A stretch of DNA of 64,000 nucleotides, taken from Physcia stellaris (taxonomy: Eukaryota; Ascomycota; Lecanoromycetes; Caliciales; Physciaceae). The stretch spans positions 248,001 to 312,000 of the forward strand of contig JABSSW010000014.1 in assembly GCA_018902385.1 (NCBI GenBank). The letters run 5' to 3'. Each line of letters starts with the position of its first letter. The first letter of the stretch is position 1. Below are positions 1 through 10,796 of the stretch, in pieces. Under the pieces are notes generated by a model, which saw only the letters and a program-made list of their open reading frames with translations, was not told where the DNA came from and ran no database searches. Position numbers and translations under genes: made by a program.

Positions 1-288
1 TCGAAGTTTCTATATGGAAGCCATTCTACTTACTTGCCTTATTTTCCCCACGGACTGGCAGAGGCAGGCTCACCTGGTTCGGCGATGGGGAGAATTTGTG
101 GTGGAGAACTCACAGCAACAACTCGCAATCCGGTGTTTTACTTGCACAGGCATTGAACCTCCTATCCCCTGGGCATCACCCTCATTACACAGTCAGGGAA
201 CACCGTCTCAAGCGCCAACGAGTGTCTCTTCCTGCTAAGTCCGCCGACCTCGCCACCTCTTGGCCTGAAACCCTCGAACTCGGTCAGA

Positions 289-3111
289 ATGACAACGAAG
301 AACTCCTCGCTAAAGGTCATCACTTCCTTTTCCGAAAAATCACACCAAGGCAGATTCTCAGGCTTGAAATCCGATGATCGTACTCCTACTAATGCCCCGG
401 GTATTACACCAATTGCAGAATCTGCCATTTCTCCGGGAGGAACTACGCCTGGTGGCTTCCTTCGTCCTAGTTCTCGTGGTAGTAATGCTACAAGAACTAC
501 AACTCCGGGAGGCTTCCACAGACATCGCTTGCCATCAATTGGAGAAACACCGGTCGATGTCACAGTTCCTCCGTTCCCCAGACCCAGTGCTCTTCCCACT
601 CCTAATGATTCTGGATCGGATCGGGAAAGGGACATCCTATTAAATCAGAAGACTCAGCAGATTACTTCTCAGCAAGAGAGCTCGGGAGAAGCACCTTTAC
701 TGCTAAGCTCTGCACGGTATGAACCTACCAGTGCAGCCATAGGGAAAAGTCCTATCACTGCACTGCCAAACTCTGCGGAGGTAAAAACAGCTGTTATCCC
801 AAATCCGCCAGAAGATTCGTTCGCCGCATTGAAAGAGAGGAAACAAGCGCGTAACGGGTCTCGCGATCGAAAGCCAGATGGCCTACACATTCAAATGCCT
901 CTACAAAGCCAGATACATACGACATACGTAACCCATTCGCGACCAGGGTCCAGTGCCGATCATAGAAGATCGCATTCAAACTCAGTGCCACTAATGTCCG
1001 GTGGCGGCCTATCGACTGGTCGCAGTGACACTAGAAGCGACAACAAGAGTCCTCCGTCTACGGGAATAAGTTGGTCGACAAAAAGCCCGAGTCTCAGTGG
1101 TAGGAGTATCGATCAGTATATAAGTAGCTTAGAAGAGGCAAGCCACCGCCAACGCAAGCACAAGAGCTCTTCACGGCGCCTCAATCGCAGTAGAGACGGA
1201 AAAGCTGGTACAGGGGAGACGAGATCTCGGCATAAGCCAAGAAGTCGTGAGACATCGGCTGACCGAGGGCGAAATAACCAACGCTACATCAGGCCTGCCA
1301 AGCGATCTCCTTCATCACCAGTCCCGATGTCTCCAGAGGACCTCAATCTCTACCGGGATAGTCCGGGATTGGAAAGTGTCGGATCGCATTTCGCTGGTGC
1401 AAGATCACCAGGCAGCGAAAGCAGGTATGGAAGGGGTCATAGCTCAAAGAAAGGTGTCAATAACCTCCGGTCCGGATCTAAAGCATCTGACTTTTCAATC
1501 CGAACAGTGCGGCGAGCTTCTCCTGATGGGAGCGAAGCTAGCTTCACCGAGAGGAGCAAAGGGAACAGCCGTCGCGTAAGTCCCAGTGGGTTGCTTGATC
1601 CATCTGGTCGAGGACGAAGCAAGTCAAAGACTGGAGGCTCCACTATGAGATCACCCTCATCTCCCTTACCAATGTCACCACAAGCCAAATTTTATCAACC
1701 CAGCGATGAGGAAGACGATCCTTTGAGATTGGTTGAGGCGAATCGACGGAGGCTGCAGTCAAGACCGCGTAGCTCAAGCCGTAAACCACGCGAACGTGGG
1801 ATATCCTCACGAAGAGACGCTTCACCTGACCGACGACGTGCGCAGGAAGACCGACGAACCCGTCTGTCCGATGAAGGTGAGAATCCGCAGCCGTCTTCGG
1901 CCGTGGAGCAGCGTATATCGTCTCCCGATATCTTCGCCATGGGATCCCACCAGTCAGCAAACGCTCGCGAAAAAGCAGAGCGAGCACTCAAAAAAGAATT
2001 GGCAGCCCGAGAGCTCGAAGCACGTCGGATTTCCTTAGCTCAACGAGTCGACGCCCAGCAAATTGTACACCCCGCGGATATCTCTTCCACAAGACCTTCG
2101 ATGGGCACGCGCTCGCAGACCGACCTCAGTAACTTTCCCAGCTCGTGGACGAATCCAGTGTCCGCACAGCAGCAGACCCAGAGGTACCCTGTTGCACCAA
2201 TGAGTGGAGATGTCAATGGAGCTCCAAGTGCTGCGCCGTCGTACGGGCTCCCTGCGACTCCACGGGCAATGCGACACCCTCGATACGACTCCAAGGACGA
2301 CAGCCGCATTCCATCAGTGCCCGAAGTACCCGATAATCTTGAAAAATTGTCCGAAACGTATTACACCGGACAGCCGATGCAGGAGCTTCCTAGGTCAATG
2401 TCTGCTCCTATACCCCAACAAGAGTCGTTTGTCCCAGAAGACCTACCAATGCATCCGGCCTTCCATAAAGCTTTGCGACCCAGTACCAAAGGAAGTAACT
2501 TTCAGCCACTTGGTGATATTGGTCAGCATCGTCGAAAACCCTCTGCAGACGTCTCATCGATGGGCCCACTCCCAGTCACAGTCAGTATTGATGAGACTTT
2601 GCATGCTGCGGACTCGATTGTGCAGGTCACCACGATTGAAGAGCCCCCACTGCTTCCAGAGCTACAGCATCTAACCGGCGCGGTCCCACCACCCCCACCA
2701 CCGCCTCCGCCTTTCCACAGCGATGGAACCCATCACTCTCTCAGCAGCGGAAGTGGCGTAGGTACCATCAACATAGCGATCGATGACCAGCCAGGCAGCG
2801 AGCACATCATCGAAGTTCCTCCCCCGCCGCCTCGGTATCCCTCAGACAGCGCCCGTTCCCCTTCCATGGGGATTGGCAGCCCAGCTCGCTCTCCGCCCCC
2901 GATGACACAGCGGTCGCCCCAGCCCACCATCATCCGTTCCGGTTCGGGGCAGGGCCATCGTAGAGGCCGTAGCGATAATTTCAAGAACGGTATCAAGGGC
3001 TTTACCGAGCGTCTGCGCAGCACCAGCCGCGGGCGCAATAACCCGCGGTCTCCGCCCGAGATCTCGAATACGCCGTCGCCGTATGAGAGCGTGCCGCCAA
3101 TCTACTTCTAG
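289..3111 (+). CDS. Large disordered Ser/Pro/Arg-rich protein, function unknown
   Basis: A single open frame of 940 residues. It is almost wholly low-complexity: Ser/Arg-rich blocks (about residues 230-560), a predicted short helical charged stretch near 590-640 rich in Ala, Glu, Lys and Arg (AREKAERALKKELAARELEA), and proline runs near residue 800 (PPPPPPPPP) and 840. A conserved-looking basic C-terminus contains GIKGFTERLRSTSRGR and ends SPYESVPPIYF. Proline runs of this kind often bind SH3, WW or profilin-type domains, which is inference only. No catalytic domain is visible. The first ATG of the frame is used; an additional upstream exon in the first 288 bases cannot be excluded, because another frame is open there. 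I do not recognise the family. Confidence is for the gene being real, not for any role. Confidence 0.75.
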   Translation: MTTKNSSLKVITSFSEKSHQGRFSGLKSDDRTPTNAPGITPIAESAISPGGTTPGGFLRPSSRGSNATRTTTPGGFHRHRLPSIGETPVDVTVPPFPRPSALPTPNDSGSDRERDILLNQKTQQITSQQESSGEAPLLLSSARYEPTSAAIGKSPITALPNSAEVKTAVIPNPPEDSFAALKERKQARNGSRDRKPDGLHIQMPLQSQIHTTYVTHSRPGSSADHRRSHSNSVPLMSGGGLSTGRSDTRSDNKSPPSTGISWSTKSPSLSGRSIDQYISSLEEASHRQRKHKSSSRRLNRSRDGKAGTGETRSRHKPRSRETSADRGRNNQRYIRPAKRSPSSPVPMSPEDLNLYRDSPGLESVGSHFAGARSPGSESRYGRGHSSKKGVNNLRSGSKASDFSIRTVRRASPDGSEASFTERSKGNSRRVSPSGLLDPSGRGRSKSKTGGSTMRSPSSPLPMSPQAKFYQPSDEEDDPLRLVEANRRRLQSRPRSSSRKPRERGISSRRDASPDRRRAQEDRRTRLSDEGENPQPSSAVEQRISSPDIFAMGSHQSANAREKAERALKKELAARELEARRISLAQRVDAQQIVHPADISSTRPSMGTRSQTDLSNFPSSWTNPVSAQQQTQRYPVAPMSGDVNGAPSAAPSYGLPATPRAMRHPRYDSKDDSRIPSVPEVPDNLEKLSETYYTGQPMQELPRSMSAPIPQQESFVPEDLPMHPAFHKALRPSTKGSNFQPLGDIGQHRRKPSADVSSMGPLPVTVSIDETLHAADSIVQVTTIEEPPLLPELQHLTGAVPPPPPPPPPFHSDGTHHSLSSGSGVGTINIAIDDQPGSEHIIEVPPPPPRYPSDSARSPSMGIGSPARSPPPMTQRSPQPTIIRSGSGQGHRRGRSDNFKNGIKGFTERLRSTSRGRNNPRSPPEISNTPSPYESVPPIYF

Positions 3112-5241
3112 ACAAACTCATCTCAAGTTGCATGCCAACTTCATCTTGATGCAGTTTCGCTATCAGCATTGTTTTCTCGCTTAGCACAAAGCATCCTTTG
3201 CAATTTCCATCTATCGCTGTTCCTACCTCACGACATAACGACATCCCCCCTCCCCAAAGTTTTTGCTCTCGTTGAGTTTGCATCGATATCACCATTTGGC
3301 ACAGCGACGGCGTCTTAACCTTCTTGTCTATCATTGAAGCATCAGTTTGGAAAACGACGGTGGCTCCCTTTTGTTGGAGCCTCGAGATGGAAACCTTGGT
3401 TCTCGGTTGTTGGAAAGGGGCTTGCATTTGGAAGAGTTGGCTCTATTTACGTTTTATTTTCATTGTTATTCTGGGAGAGAGAGAATGAGGACGAGGAAGA
3501 GACAGACAGAAAGAGAAATCGAGTTTGTCACAATTATAAACAGAATTCAAAGGATTCGAGTAGTTATTACATACAGGTTTCGCCTCACGGCACCAGATCT
3601 GGGTTTTTTTTTCGGGGTTTATGTTATGGTTATGTTATGGTTATGTTCATTCGCGACCAATTCTTCCAATAGCTGTATCTACCTGCTCTATCTAGCTTAT
3701 CAGATGTGTCTAGAACCGAGATCAGAGATGTGAAGATTTCCATCTTTCTGTTTTACTTGCTCTCGCCCTTTCCCCTACTCATCTTATCTCATCTTCTTGT
3801 TTACGGCATCAGATCTGGGGTTTTTTTCGGGGTTTATGTTATGGTTATGCTTATGTTATGTTCATTCGCAATCATTCTTCCAATAGCTGTACCTACCTGC
3901 TCTATCTAGCTTATCAGATGTGTGTAGAACCGAGATCTGAGTTCTCTCCCTTCTCTCCCCAACTTATCAACCCATGTCCACTTTTTCGAAGTGATTTAAT
4001 TCGTTTGTGGGTTTTTCCTTTCTCGATCATTTTCATGCTCTCATCTCATTCTTTGTTTTTCACTTTCTCCCTCATCTCTTTCTTCTTCCCCAACTCATCA
4101 AACCCATCCTCAATTCCTCACGTAACCAACTAAATTAACCTCAACATCATTTGTGGTTTCTTCCCCCTCGCCTCCCCCCACTCCCCCCACTCCCCCTCCC
4201 TTCCTCCCTTCCCATCCCAAACCACCCTCTTCAGACCTCATATCTCCATCTTCCCTCTCTCCTCTCCCTGCCTGCCTGTCTGCCTGACCCGCTCCCCCCA
4301 TCATCCTTCGCGAAAGGAATAGGAAAAGTCCGACGTTTTGGCCGCAGGGGACTTCGTTGACAGTTCAGAGGGGAAGGAAGGGATGAAGAGGGGGCTGGAG
4401 AAGGTGCATATTCTGATTTAGTAGTTGGGCTTTTGGGGGGTGTTTGGGATGGGGGGTTGGAGGTTGGATGGAGGTGTGATGGAGGTGTGATGGAGATGGG
4501 AGATTGAGATACGGCCATTGAGATAGGGGAGCATGAGAGCATCAAATCCAACGACAGCTACTAAATATTGCATTTACATGTAGCGGGCAGACTCATCAAG
4601 GGGACGTCAACACTTACCATAACTTAATGTACAGTACGCACGCGTTTAGCAGATGGGGGTTGGTATGGCTTGGGAGGTACAAGGTAAGGGTACTTTAGGT
4701 AAGCATCACGAGCGAATAGAACATGGAAAGTCACATAGTCGCTGAGCATATCACCAGGATTCAACATATGGATGCGAACCCTTATTGGATAACTACCTAT
4801 TGTTGTTTTCCCCTTGGCGAATTCGATAACGTGTGATGAATCCGCTGATACTGGGCCGATGTTCGGTAGAAGGAAGCCCTCCGTCCCTTTACAGCGCCGC
4901 CCTTTCCAACTATTTCCGACCATCTGCTCACACGCTGACCTTGAGCCATCATGGCGCTTATTCCTCTTTGCAGGCTGATGAGCGTAGTGAGCAGAGCTTT
5001 ACGCTTTTTGGACACAGTAACGTTTTCTGTGCCCGGTCTTCCGAAGGCCTTTCTTGTAGTAATAGATTCGCTCATTGGTCGTGAGGCATCCTATGTACGA
5101 GACACGGAGGGCTAGATGCTGCCTTGTAGTTATTTTCCAGCAGAAAGTCTCGAAGCAGCACCCTTAGCTGGGGTTTGACTCAAGCCTAGAATTTTTGAAT
5201 GCCTTCTGTCTTCTCCTCATGATTAACAGCCATGTCAAACA
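3112..5241. other. Convergent intergenic region, no gene seen
   Basis: This separates two genes that converge, so it holds both 3' ends. It contains an imperfect direct duplication (annotated separately), short ATGTTATGGTT-type microrepeats near 3620-3650 and 3835-3860, and a strongly pyrimidine-rich tract at about 4155-4300 followed by a G-rich tract at 4430-4510. Open frames here are short and lack recognisable protein features. Confidence 0.6.
3587..3941. repeat. Imperfect direct duplication of about 140 bp
   Basis: Copy A spans 3587-3727 and copy B 3803-3941. Both run from a GGCA(C/T)CAGATCTGGG start through a T-run, repeated ATGTTATGG words, CCAATAGCTGTA(T/C)CTACCTGC and CTAGCTTATCAGATGTGT to ACCGAGATC(A/T)GAG. 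They are about 90 percent identical by eye and are separated by 75 bp of unrelated pyrimidine-rich DNA. No terminal inverted repeats or target duplications were seen, so a local segmental duplication is more likely than a transposon. Confidence 0.85.
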
Positions 5242-7210
5242 TCAAGTGTCAGCAGCGGCTAGAGGTGCCGTTGACGCAGCCACCGACTCTGGATGGGGCT
5301 GCGGCTTTCTATCCTGTACCGTCGCCGTACCCGAAGAGCTGCCAGGCGTAGTATCAGACTGAGTAGGAGCCACCGTCGTGGGTTGCAATGGTTTGTTGGC
5401 GCTCAAATTGTTCGCCTTAGGAGGTGGTCTGACAGGCCCTCCCCCCCGTCGCGAACCGCTTCCTCGACCGCCTCTTGGTCCCATTGGTACACCACCTCCG
5501 CGGTTGGCGATCATTGTAGGTCCACCTCGCCCATTTCTTGCTTGCAGTGTGGATCCCACCTTCCGCTCCAGGACTACCACTTGTCCTTGTGCCACCTTGA
5601 TGGGGCTTGCCTGTATGGCTTTCTGAAGGCCGTCTGGCTCGGCGAAATCCACATATGCAAACCCCTTCTTCTTGTCGATTTCGACCTTTGATACTGTTCC
5701 AAATCCAGAAAACGCCTCTTCCAGCAGTGGTTCAGTGATACCTTGTGAAGGGTTTGCATGCTTGAGAAAGGCTTGGGTTGCAGTAGGTGAGACGACAGGT
5801 CCTCTGGATACCGTAGACGACTTGGCAGGAGGCAAATTTCCACCTCGTAGTAGTGGCTTGGGTTGTGGAGTATTGCGTGACGCTGCTGGTCCGGTCGGAG
5901 GTACTGCCATGCTCGAAGGTTTCGCGCTGGGCGATCTGGAAGCTTCTGCGTTGTTATTTATAGACGACGACGGAATAGCTGTAGACGTTTCGCCCTGGGC
6001 ATTGGTTGGTAAATTTTTGGGAGGCGTAGTGGTATTGTCCTTTGCTGGCTCTGATTGTGCAGGTGAAGAAGCTTGTGAGACTGGAGACGCCGTATTTGTC
6101 TTAGCAGGTGCCGCAGATCCTCCACGCCGCCCACCTCGTCCTCCTCGCCCCGGACCTCCCCCAAGTCCTAGGTCTCGCTGTAGTATTCGTGCAGCCACAC
6201 TGGGATTAACACGTTCTCGCTTTTTCTCCGCAAGAGGCGCTGTTGAAGCTGGCGCTGCAACCGCGGGAGCTTTTGTAACAGGCGAGGGCTCTTGCTTTTT
6301 CGCAATCGTTGCTTGTTTGTTAAGGACCTTAACAGCATCACGTGCAGCATTCTCGACTTTGATGGCTTGTGCACTCCTTTTGTCCGGCGAGGGGGCAGCA
6401 ACTGGCTTGGTAGGCGTCTTCTTCTCTGAGATCGTACTTGCTTTGCTATCCTTAGAGTCCTGACGATTATGTTTACTGCCTTTTGCAGGTGTGGAGGGCT
6501 CCTTGCCCTTATTGGCTTTCTTATCTCGAAGGTACTGAATCAGTGGTGTCGTTGTGACCTTCTCTTTGGATTTGGCTGACGCTTCATCTTGATCTGCCCC
6601 TGTCGCCTTGGGTATCGGATTGGTTAAGCTCTCGAGAAATTCAATGAACTCCGGGTCTTGATCAATCGTTCCCTGGCGGGCGTCTTTACGGATCTTATTG
6701 TTGGGTATTCGGCCAAAGGGGGCGAACTCGACTGCAGGAGGCCCGAGCAACGCCGAATCTTTCGAAGAACCCTGCGCATCATTGAAGGTAGCTGAGCGGA
6801 CTCGCTGGTCGAGCAGGGTGATGTACTCCGCTTTCGTTAGGTGTAGATAGGCACGCGAGGGTCTCGATGGCTTCGCTGCGCTTGGAATGTATCAGCTTTA
6901 GATCTAGAGGAGAAGATGTCGACCGTACTCACTCCTTGGATACTTTGCCGGCTTTATAGACAATCCAGTCTACTTTACCTCCATCGATCTTCCATTCTTC
7001 TCCAAGGGCAGACTCGAATTCAGACTCACTCAAGCCAGGAGGAAGCCTCCTGATGACAAGCTTTAGTCTAGGAGCAGCCAACCGAGTAGACATGTTCTCT
7101 GGTTTCAAGATGTTCCGTTTCTGAGTAGCAGAAGCTGGTATTGAGATGACCCCATTGGAGCGAGGGCCGGTTCCTTTACTGGCCGAACGACGGCCTGAAT
7201 GAGGACCCAT
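5242..7210 (-). CDS. UPF3: Nonsense-mediated mRNA decay factor Upf3
   Basis: Upf3 bridges the exon-junction/translation-termination machinery to Upf2-Upf1 in nonsense-mediated decay. Two exons: 7210-6933 and 6880-5242, joined over a 52-bp GT-AG intron (6881-6932), giving 638 residues. The Smg4/UPF3 domain begins near residue 47 (RLKLVIRRLPPGLSESEF) and continues across the splice (SRAYLHLTKAEYITLLDQRV, EFAPFGRIPNNK, DPEFIEFLESL). A long low-complexity linker follows, then a second RRM-like fold near residues 455-530 with an RNP1-like KKGFAYVDF, and a Gly/Arg-rich tail (GPRGGRGSGSRRGGG). The C-terminal RRM and RGG tail are consistent with direct RNA binding. The splice was chosen because only this acceptor restores the conserved frame. 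Length is usual for filamentous fungi. Confidence 0.9.
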
Positions 7211-7336
7211 TTCGGATCAAGGCAGTCTTATCAGAGACTCATCGGGATCAACACTCCTTCACCAGCTGTGACATCTTTCTGTACTTTCAGTATCACAGCT
7301 GGAGCTGTTCTGAATCACCATTCAACCTTCCAAAGG

Positions 7337-8127
7337 TACATTAAGGGCGGAATGGGTGTTTCGTAGATTAGCCCTGGATTATGTCAATAAATTTCATTAC
7401 GTTCCATCAATGTAGACGTCATCCTAGTGGGGTGCAGTGAGCGGATACCAGTATGCTTAACTTTTTGAAATATACAATTACACAAACGTGTAGATACATT
7501 CTCAAACATGAAATATGTATTCAAAATTGTATCATATTATTGAAACGTCCCGAATAACAAGACATTTGTTGAAAAATACATTCTCATATTGAAACATTTC
7601 AATTCATCTCAAAACGTTGTGGGATGATCCCGAGATCATCTGGGATTTGCATTGAAATCATCGACAAAAACGTGATTTTCATTGATATTCATCAGAATAC
7701 GATGCGCATTATCACGATGCACATGTACTAATAATCACGTTGTATTGAAAATACTGAAAATTATATAGAAAACTACGGGAATCGAACGCGCGACGATGAA
7801 ATAGTGAACGAGAAATTATACCATTGAACTATTACGAGAGACGAACTAAAATAACCTTATTTTTCAATATGTAGTTTAAAATTACATACATTTTTAGTAC
7901 GAGACATGTATAAAATGAGACAGAATAAGCTAATTTGAAAATGATCACATGTGTAACACAGCACATTTGTGAAACGTCAATGAGATTACATATTTCATTG
8001 ATGAATGATCTTGAGATCATCTCAGGACATCTCGGGATTCGCTTGCCATCAACAGGCTTTTGAAAGCGTCTACTTCTGGAGAGTATCAAGAGACGGTCTA
8101 CGAAACACCCTTCCCGCCCTTAATGTA
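7337..8127. mobile_element. Non-autonomous TIR element (TA target, mariner-like ends)
   Basis: Near-perfect terminal inverted repeats of 29 bp (27 matches by eye) start CATTAAGGGCGG and end GGGTGTTTCGTAGA, at 7339-7367 and, inverted, 8097-8125. The element is bounded by TA on both sides (7337-7338 and 8126-8127), as expected for Tc1/mariner-type insertion. The 0.8-kb interior is AT-rich, poor in CC/GG but rich in CA/TG, and carries no transposase. It holds a tRNA-like segment on the minus strand and partly palindromic GAGATCATCT motifs near 7630 and 8010. It sits in the shared upstream region of UPF3 and the PP6 gene, about 130 bp from the UPF3 start codon, so it could affect their promoters. 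Confidence 0.75.
7771..7842 (-). other. Degenerate tRNA-like sequence inside the TIR element
   Basis: On the minus strand a box-A-like TAGTTCAATGG and a box-B-like GCGTTCGATTCCCG lie about 35 bp apart, in the order and spacing of a tRNA gene. The D-arm text GTTCAATGGTATAAT resembles fungal Gly/Glu tRNAs. The acceptor and anticodon stems do not pair, so this is a decayed tRNA or a tRNA-derived (SINE-type) promoter rather than a working gene. Confidence 0.4.
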
Positions 8128-8680
8128 TGAAACGAAGAACCAGCTACTCGTCCAATTACAATGTTTCATATGACGGGTACTGCCGGAGCTAACCCTTTTG
8201 GTTCTGTGGCTAAACTGCAAGATGGCGAGGATGGACCGCAAATCATATCGTGAACAAGTCAGCACCGCACGTCGAGGTCCTCAAGTATGTTATGTTTACA
8301 CAAGATATCCAGCATCATTGAACGCTTAATACCGCTTGGACGGGAAAAGCTGATCTGAAGTAGCCACCTGCTACTCGTGCTCCAAGCCCGACCCCAGTGA
8401 ACCGCCCCGACCGCGCCAAGCCCTGGTCACCAACTCGAGCCTCTGCATCTGACGATTCGAGCTTGGCTTTCCCGGTCTTAGAAGGAACCGCGCTTCTTGT
8501 TCCAGAAACCGAGCAAAACCCTCCAACTCGTTTCGCCGCCGCTCGGCTTCCTTCCGCGAACGGGGAGCCGTTGAAGCATTTCGGAGGCGGGACGCTCAGA
8601 TCGCAGCATTTGTCAAGACCGAAGCATCAACTTCCATCCAACCTCAGCCTTCCACCTTTCGTGAGGAAATTGAGGTCACA
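8128..8680. promoter_or_regulatory. Upstream region of the PP6 gene
   Basis: About 550 bp between the TIR element and the PP6 start codon. It becomes C-rich from about 8385, typical of a fungal 5' leader. An open frame here (8397-8795) runs out of frame with the phosphatase and has no recognisable features; I take it as leader sequence. Confidence 0.4.
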
Positions 8681-10082
8681 ATGCCTAAGCCCAAGGTGTT
8701 CAAGCCAGGACCAGCCAAGCTCAAGCCCAATTCGAGTCCTCAGGAATGGCTTCAATGTGCTCTACGCAACAAATATCTCCCGGAGAACATCATGAAGGAG
8801 TTGTGTGAGATATGCAAGCGTGCATTAATGGAAGGTAAACCAACACCTTCCCTCAACTATCACAGACATTGCCGACTAACCATGCCTTCGACTAGAATCC
8901 AATATTCAACCGGTATCCACTCCTGTCACTGTCTGCGGAGATCTCCACGGCCAATTTTACGACGTCCTCGAACTTTTCCGCGTCGCCGGAGGTATTCCGA
9001 GCGACGAGGACAACACCGTCGAAGCATCTCCAGCTCCCAAGGGAGTCATTACCTCTGACGACATCGAGCCGCCCACCGAGATCACAAATCCTAAGCTGAA
9101 GAAGAAGATAAGAAATTTCTCCGTTGAAGATCGCACTGCCAGCTCAGCCAGCAGCGGGGGGAATGACGAGGATGATGCAGAGGAAGAAAACCGTGGTCGC
9201 AGCCGCGAGCCTGCCAATGAAGCAAGCTTAGGACCTCTTAAAGAAGGCAACACCGGTATACCTGGCAATCAAAACTACATCTTTCTCGGGGACTTTGTTG
9301 ATCGCGGCTACTTCAGCTTGGAAACTTTGACCTTGCTGTTGTGCCTTAAAGCATGGTAATAATCTTGATATCCTTTCACTTGATCTATGCTAAGTCAGGA
9401 ACTGCAGCTACCCCAGTCGTATCACTCTAGTTCGCGGCAACCACGAATCCCGCCAAATCACCCAAGTCTATGGCTTCTACGAAGAATGTTCCCAGAAGTA
9501 CGGCAACGCCTCGGTCTGGAAGGCCTGTTGCCAAGTTTTCGACTTCCTCGTCCTCGGGGCGATTGTCGACGGCAAAGTTCTTTGCGTCCACGGCGGCTTA
9601 TCCCCCGAGATCCGTACTCTTGATCAGATTCGTGTCATTGCTCGCGCCCAAGAGATCCCCCATGAAGGCGCCTTCTGTGATCTGGTGTGGAGCGACCCTG
9701 AGGATATTGGAACCTGGGCCATTTCTCCGCGTGGAGCTGGCTGGTTATTTGGGGATAAGGTTGCTGCCGAGTTCAACCATGTCAACAATTTTACGCTTAT
9801 CGCTCGCGCCCACCAGCTGGTGAACGAAGGCTTCAAGGTTAGTTATACTTCTACGAATACATATCGAGATACACTGACAAGGTTGAACAGCACCATTTTC
9901 CTGACAAGTCTGTTGTGACCGTGTGGAGTGCTCCCAATTACTGCTACCGTTGCGGTAACGTCGCCTCCATCATGAACCTTGGAGAGGATCTCAAGCCCAA
10001 GTTCACCATTTTCTCCGCCGTGCCCGACAATCAGCGGGCCGTCCCCGTCGCCACTGGTCGCCGTAATGATTATTTCCTTTAA
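8681..10082 (+). CDS. ppe1: PP6-type Ser/Thr protein phosphatase catalytic subunit (Ppe1/Sit4)
   Basis: A metal-dependent protein phosphatase of the PP2A group. The PP6 branch (yeast Sit4, fission yeast Ppe1) acts in cell-cycle, cell-wall and TOR-related control. Four exons: 8681-8834, 8896-9355, 9408-9837 and 9891-10082 (introns of 61, 52 and 53 bp), giving 411 residues. Metal-site motifs are all present: [40 protein letters not shown], and a C-terminal RRNDYFL like the methylated PP2A-family tail. [18 protein letters not shown] and [11 protein letters not shown] match PP6 better than PP2A or PP4. Compared with about 305 residues for fission-yeast Ppe1 it carries an insert of roughly 75 residues, acidic and Ser-rich, between the first two motifs, plus a basic N-terminal extension. 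Alternative: another PP2A-like branch such as Ppg1, less likely. Confidence 0.92.
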
Positions 10083-10796
10083 GGTAGGGATTGAATGCCG
10101 ACTTAAAGCATAGCGATGGCGTCAGGGAGATACCCGGCTCTGGATTTTGTACGATAAATATGCAGCAGATAAGCTGGATGCAGTGGATAGTCAACGCAAT
10201 GCTCTTAGGGCAGACCTTGTATAGATTAGTATCGATCATTGTTATATAGAGTCGTCGTACATACTTTCCTCGTTTGTTGACTCCTGCTTAGCCTAGCCTA
10301 GAAATATTGGTCGGGACAACGCCGGTGATCGACATACTTCGCCAAGTAATATAACCCATTCCAGAGTGAGAGGTAGAACGATCATGGCTGTCTGTAAGAT
10401 GCTTGATTTCTAGGGAGTGGCTGGCCATATCTGGGAGCATGCTTACTACAGAGCTGACTAGAAAAGTCGAAGATCATGCTCACCCGTTCAATCATCCTCT
10501 ACGAGGGTGTCGTAGGCTGAGTCCAGTCTAGAAGAGATCGAGCACCGACTTCATATTGAGGCAATATCCTATGTCAGGAGACTATCGCATGACTCATCAA
10601 AGAGGTGGCATTCTACAGGTCGAAAGATATGTACAACATGGATGAGTGAAAGCTCCGATATCGCCTCATTGTCATAGTCATCTTTCGGCACACCGCTCTA
10701 TGATCCCCCATACTCAGATATGTTTATCACTTTTCCGACAATTCTAAAATTATTCAACTCACAAGCATCAGGAAGTACGCCTCAGGGCTTCAGATC
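10083..10796. other. Intergenic, no gene seen
   Basis: Downstream sequence of the phosphatase and promoter of the flavin-protein gene. No repeat or conserved coding stretch was found on either strand. Confidence 0.5.

Noticed and set aside
5672-6463. Long plus-strand open frame opposite UPF3
   Set aside because: A shadow of the UPF3 coding strand: low-complexity, and lacking any conserved motif, while the minus strand has clear Upf3 domains.
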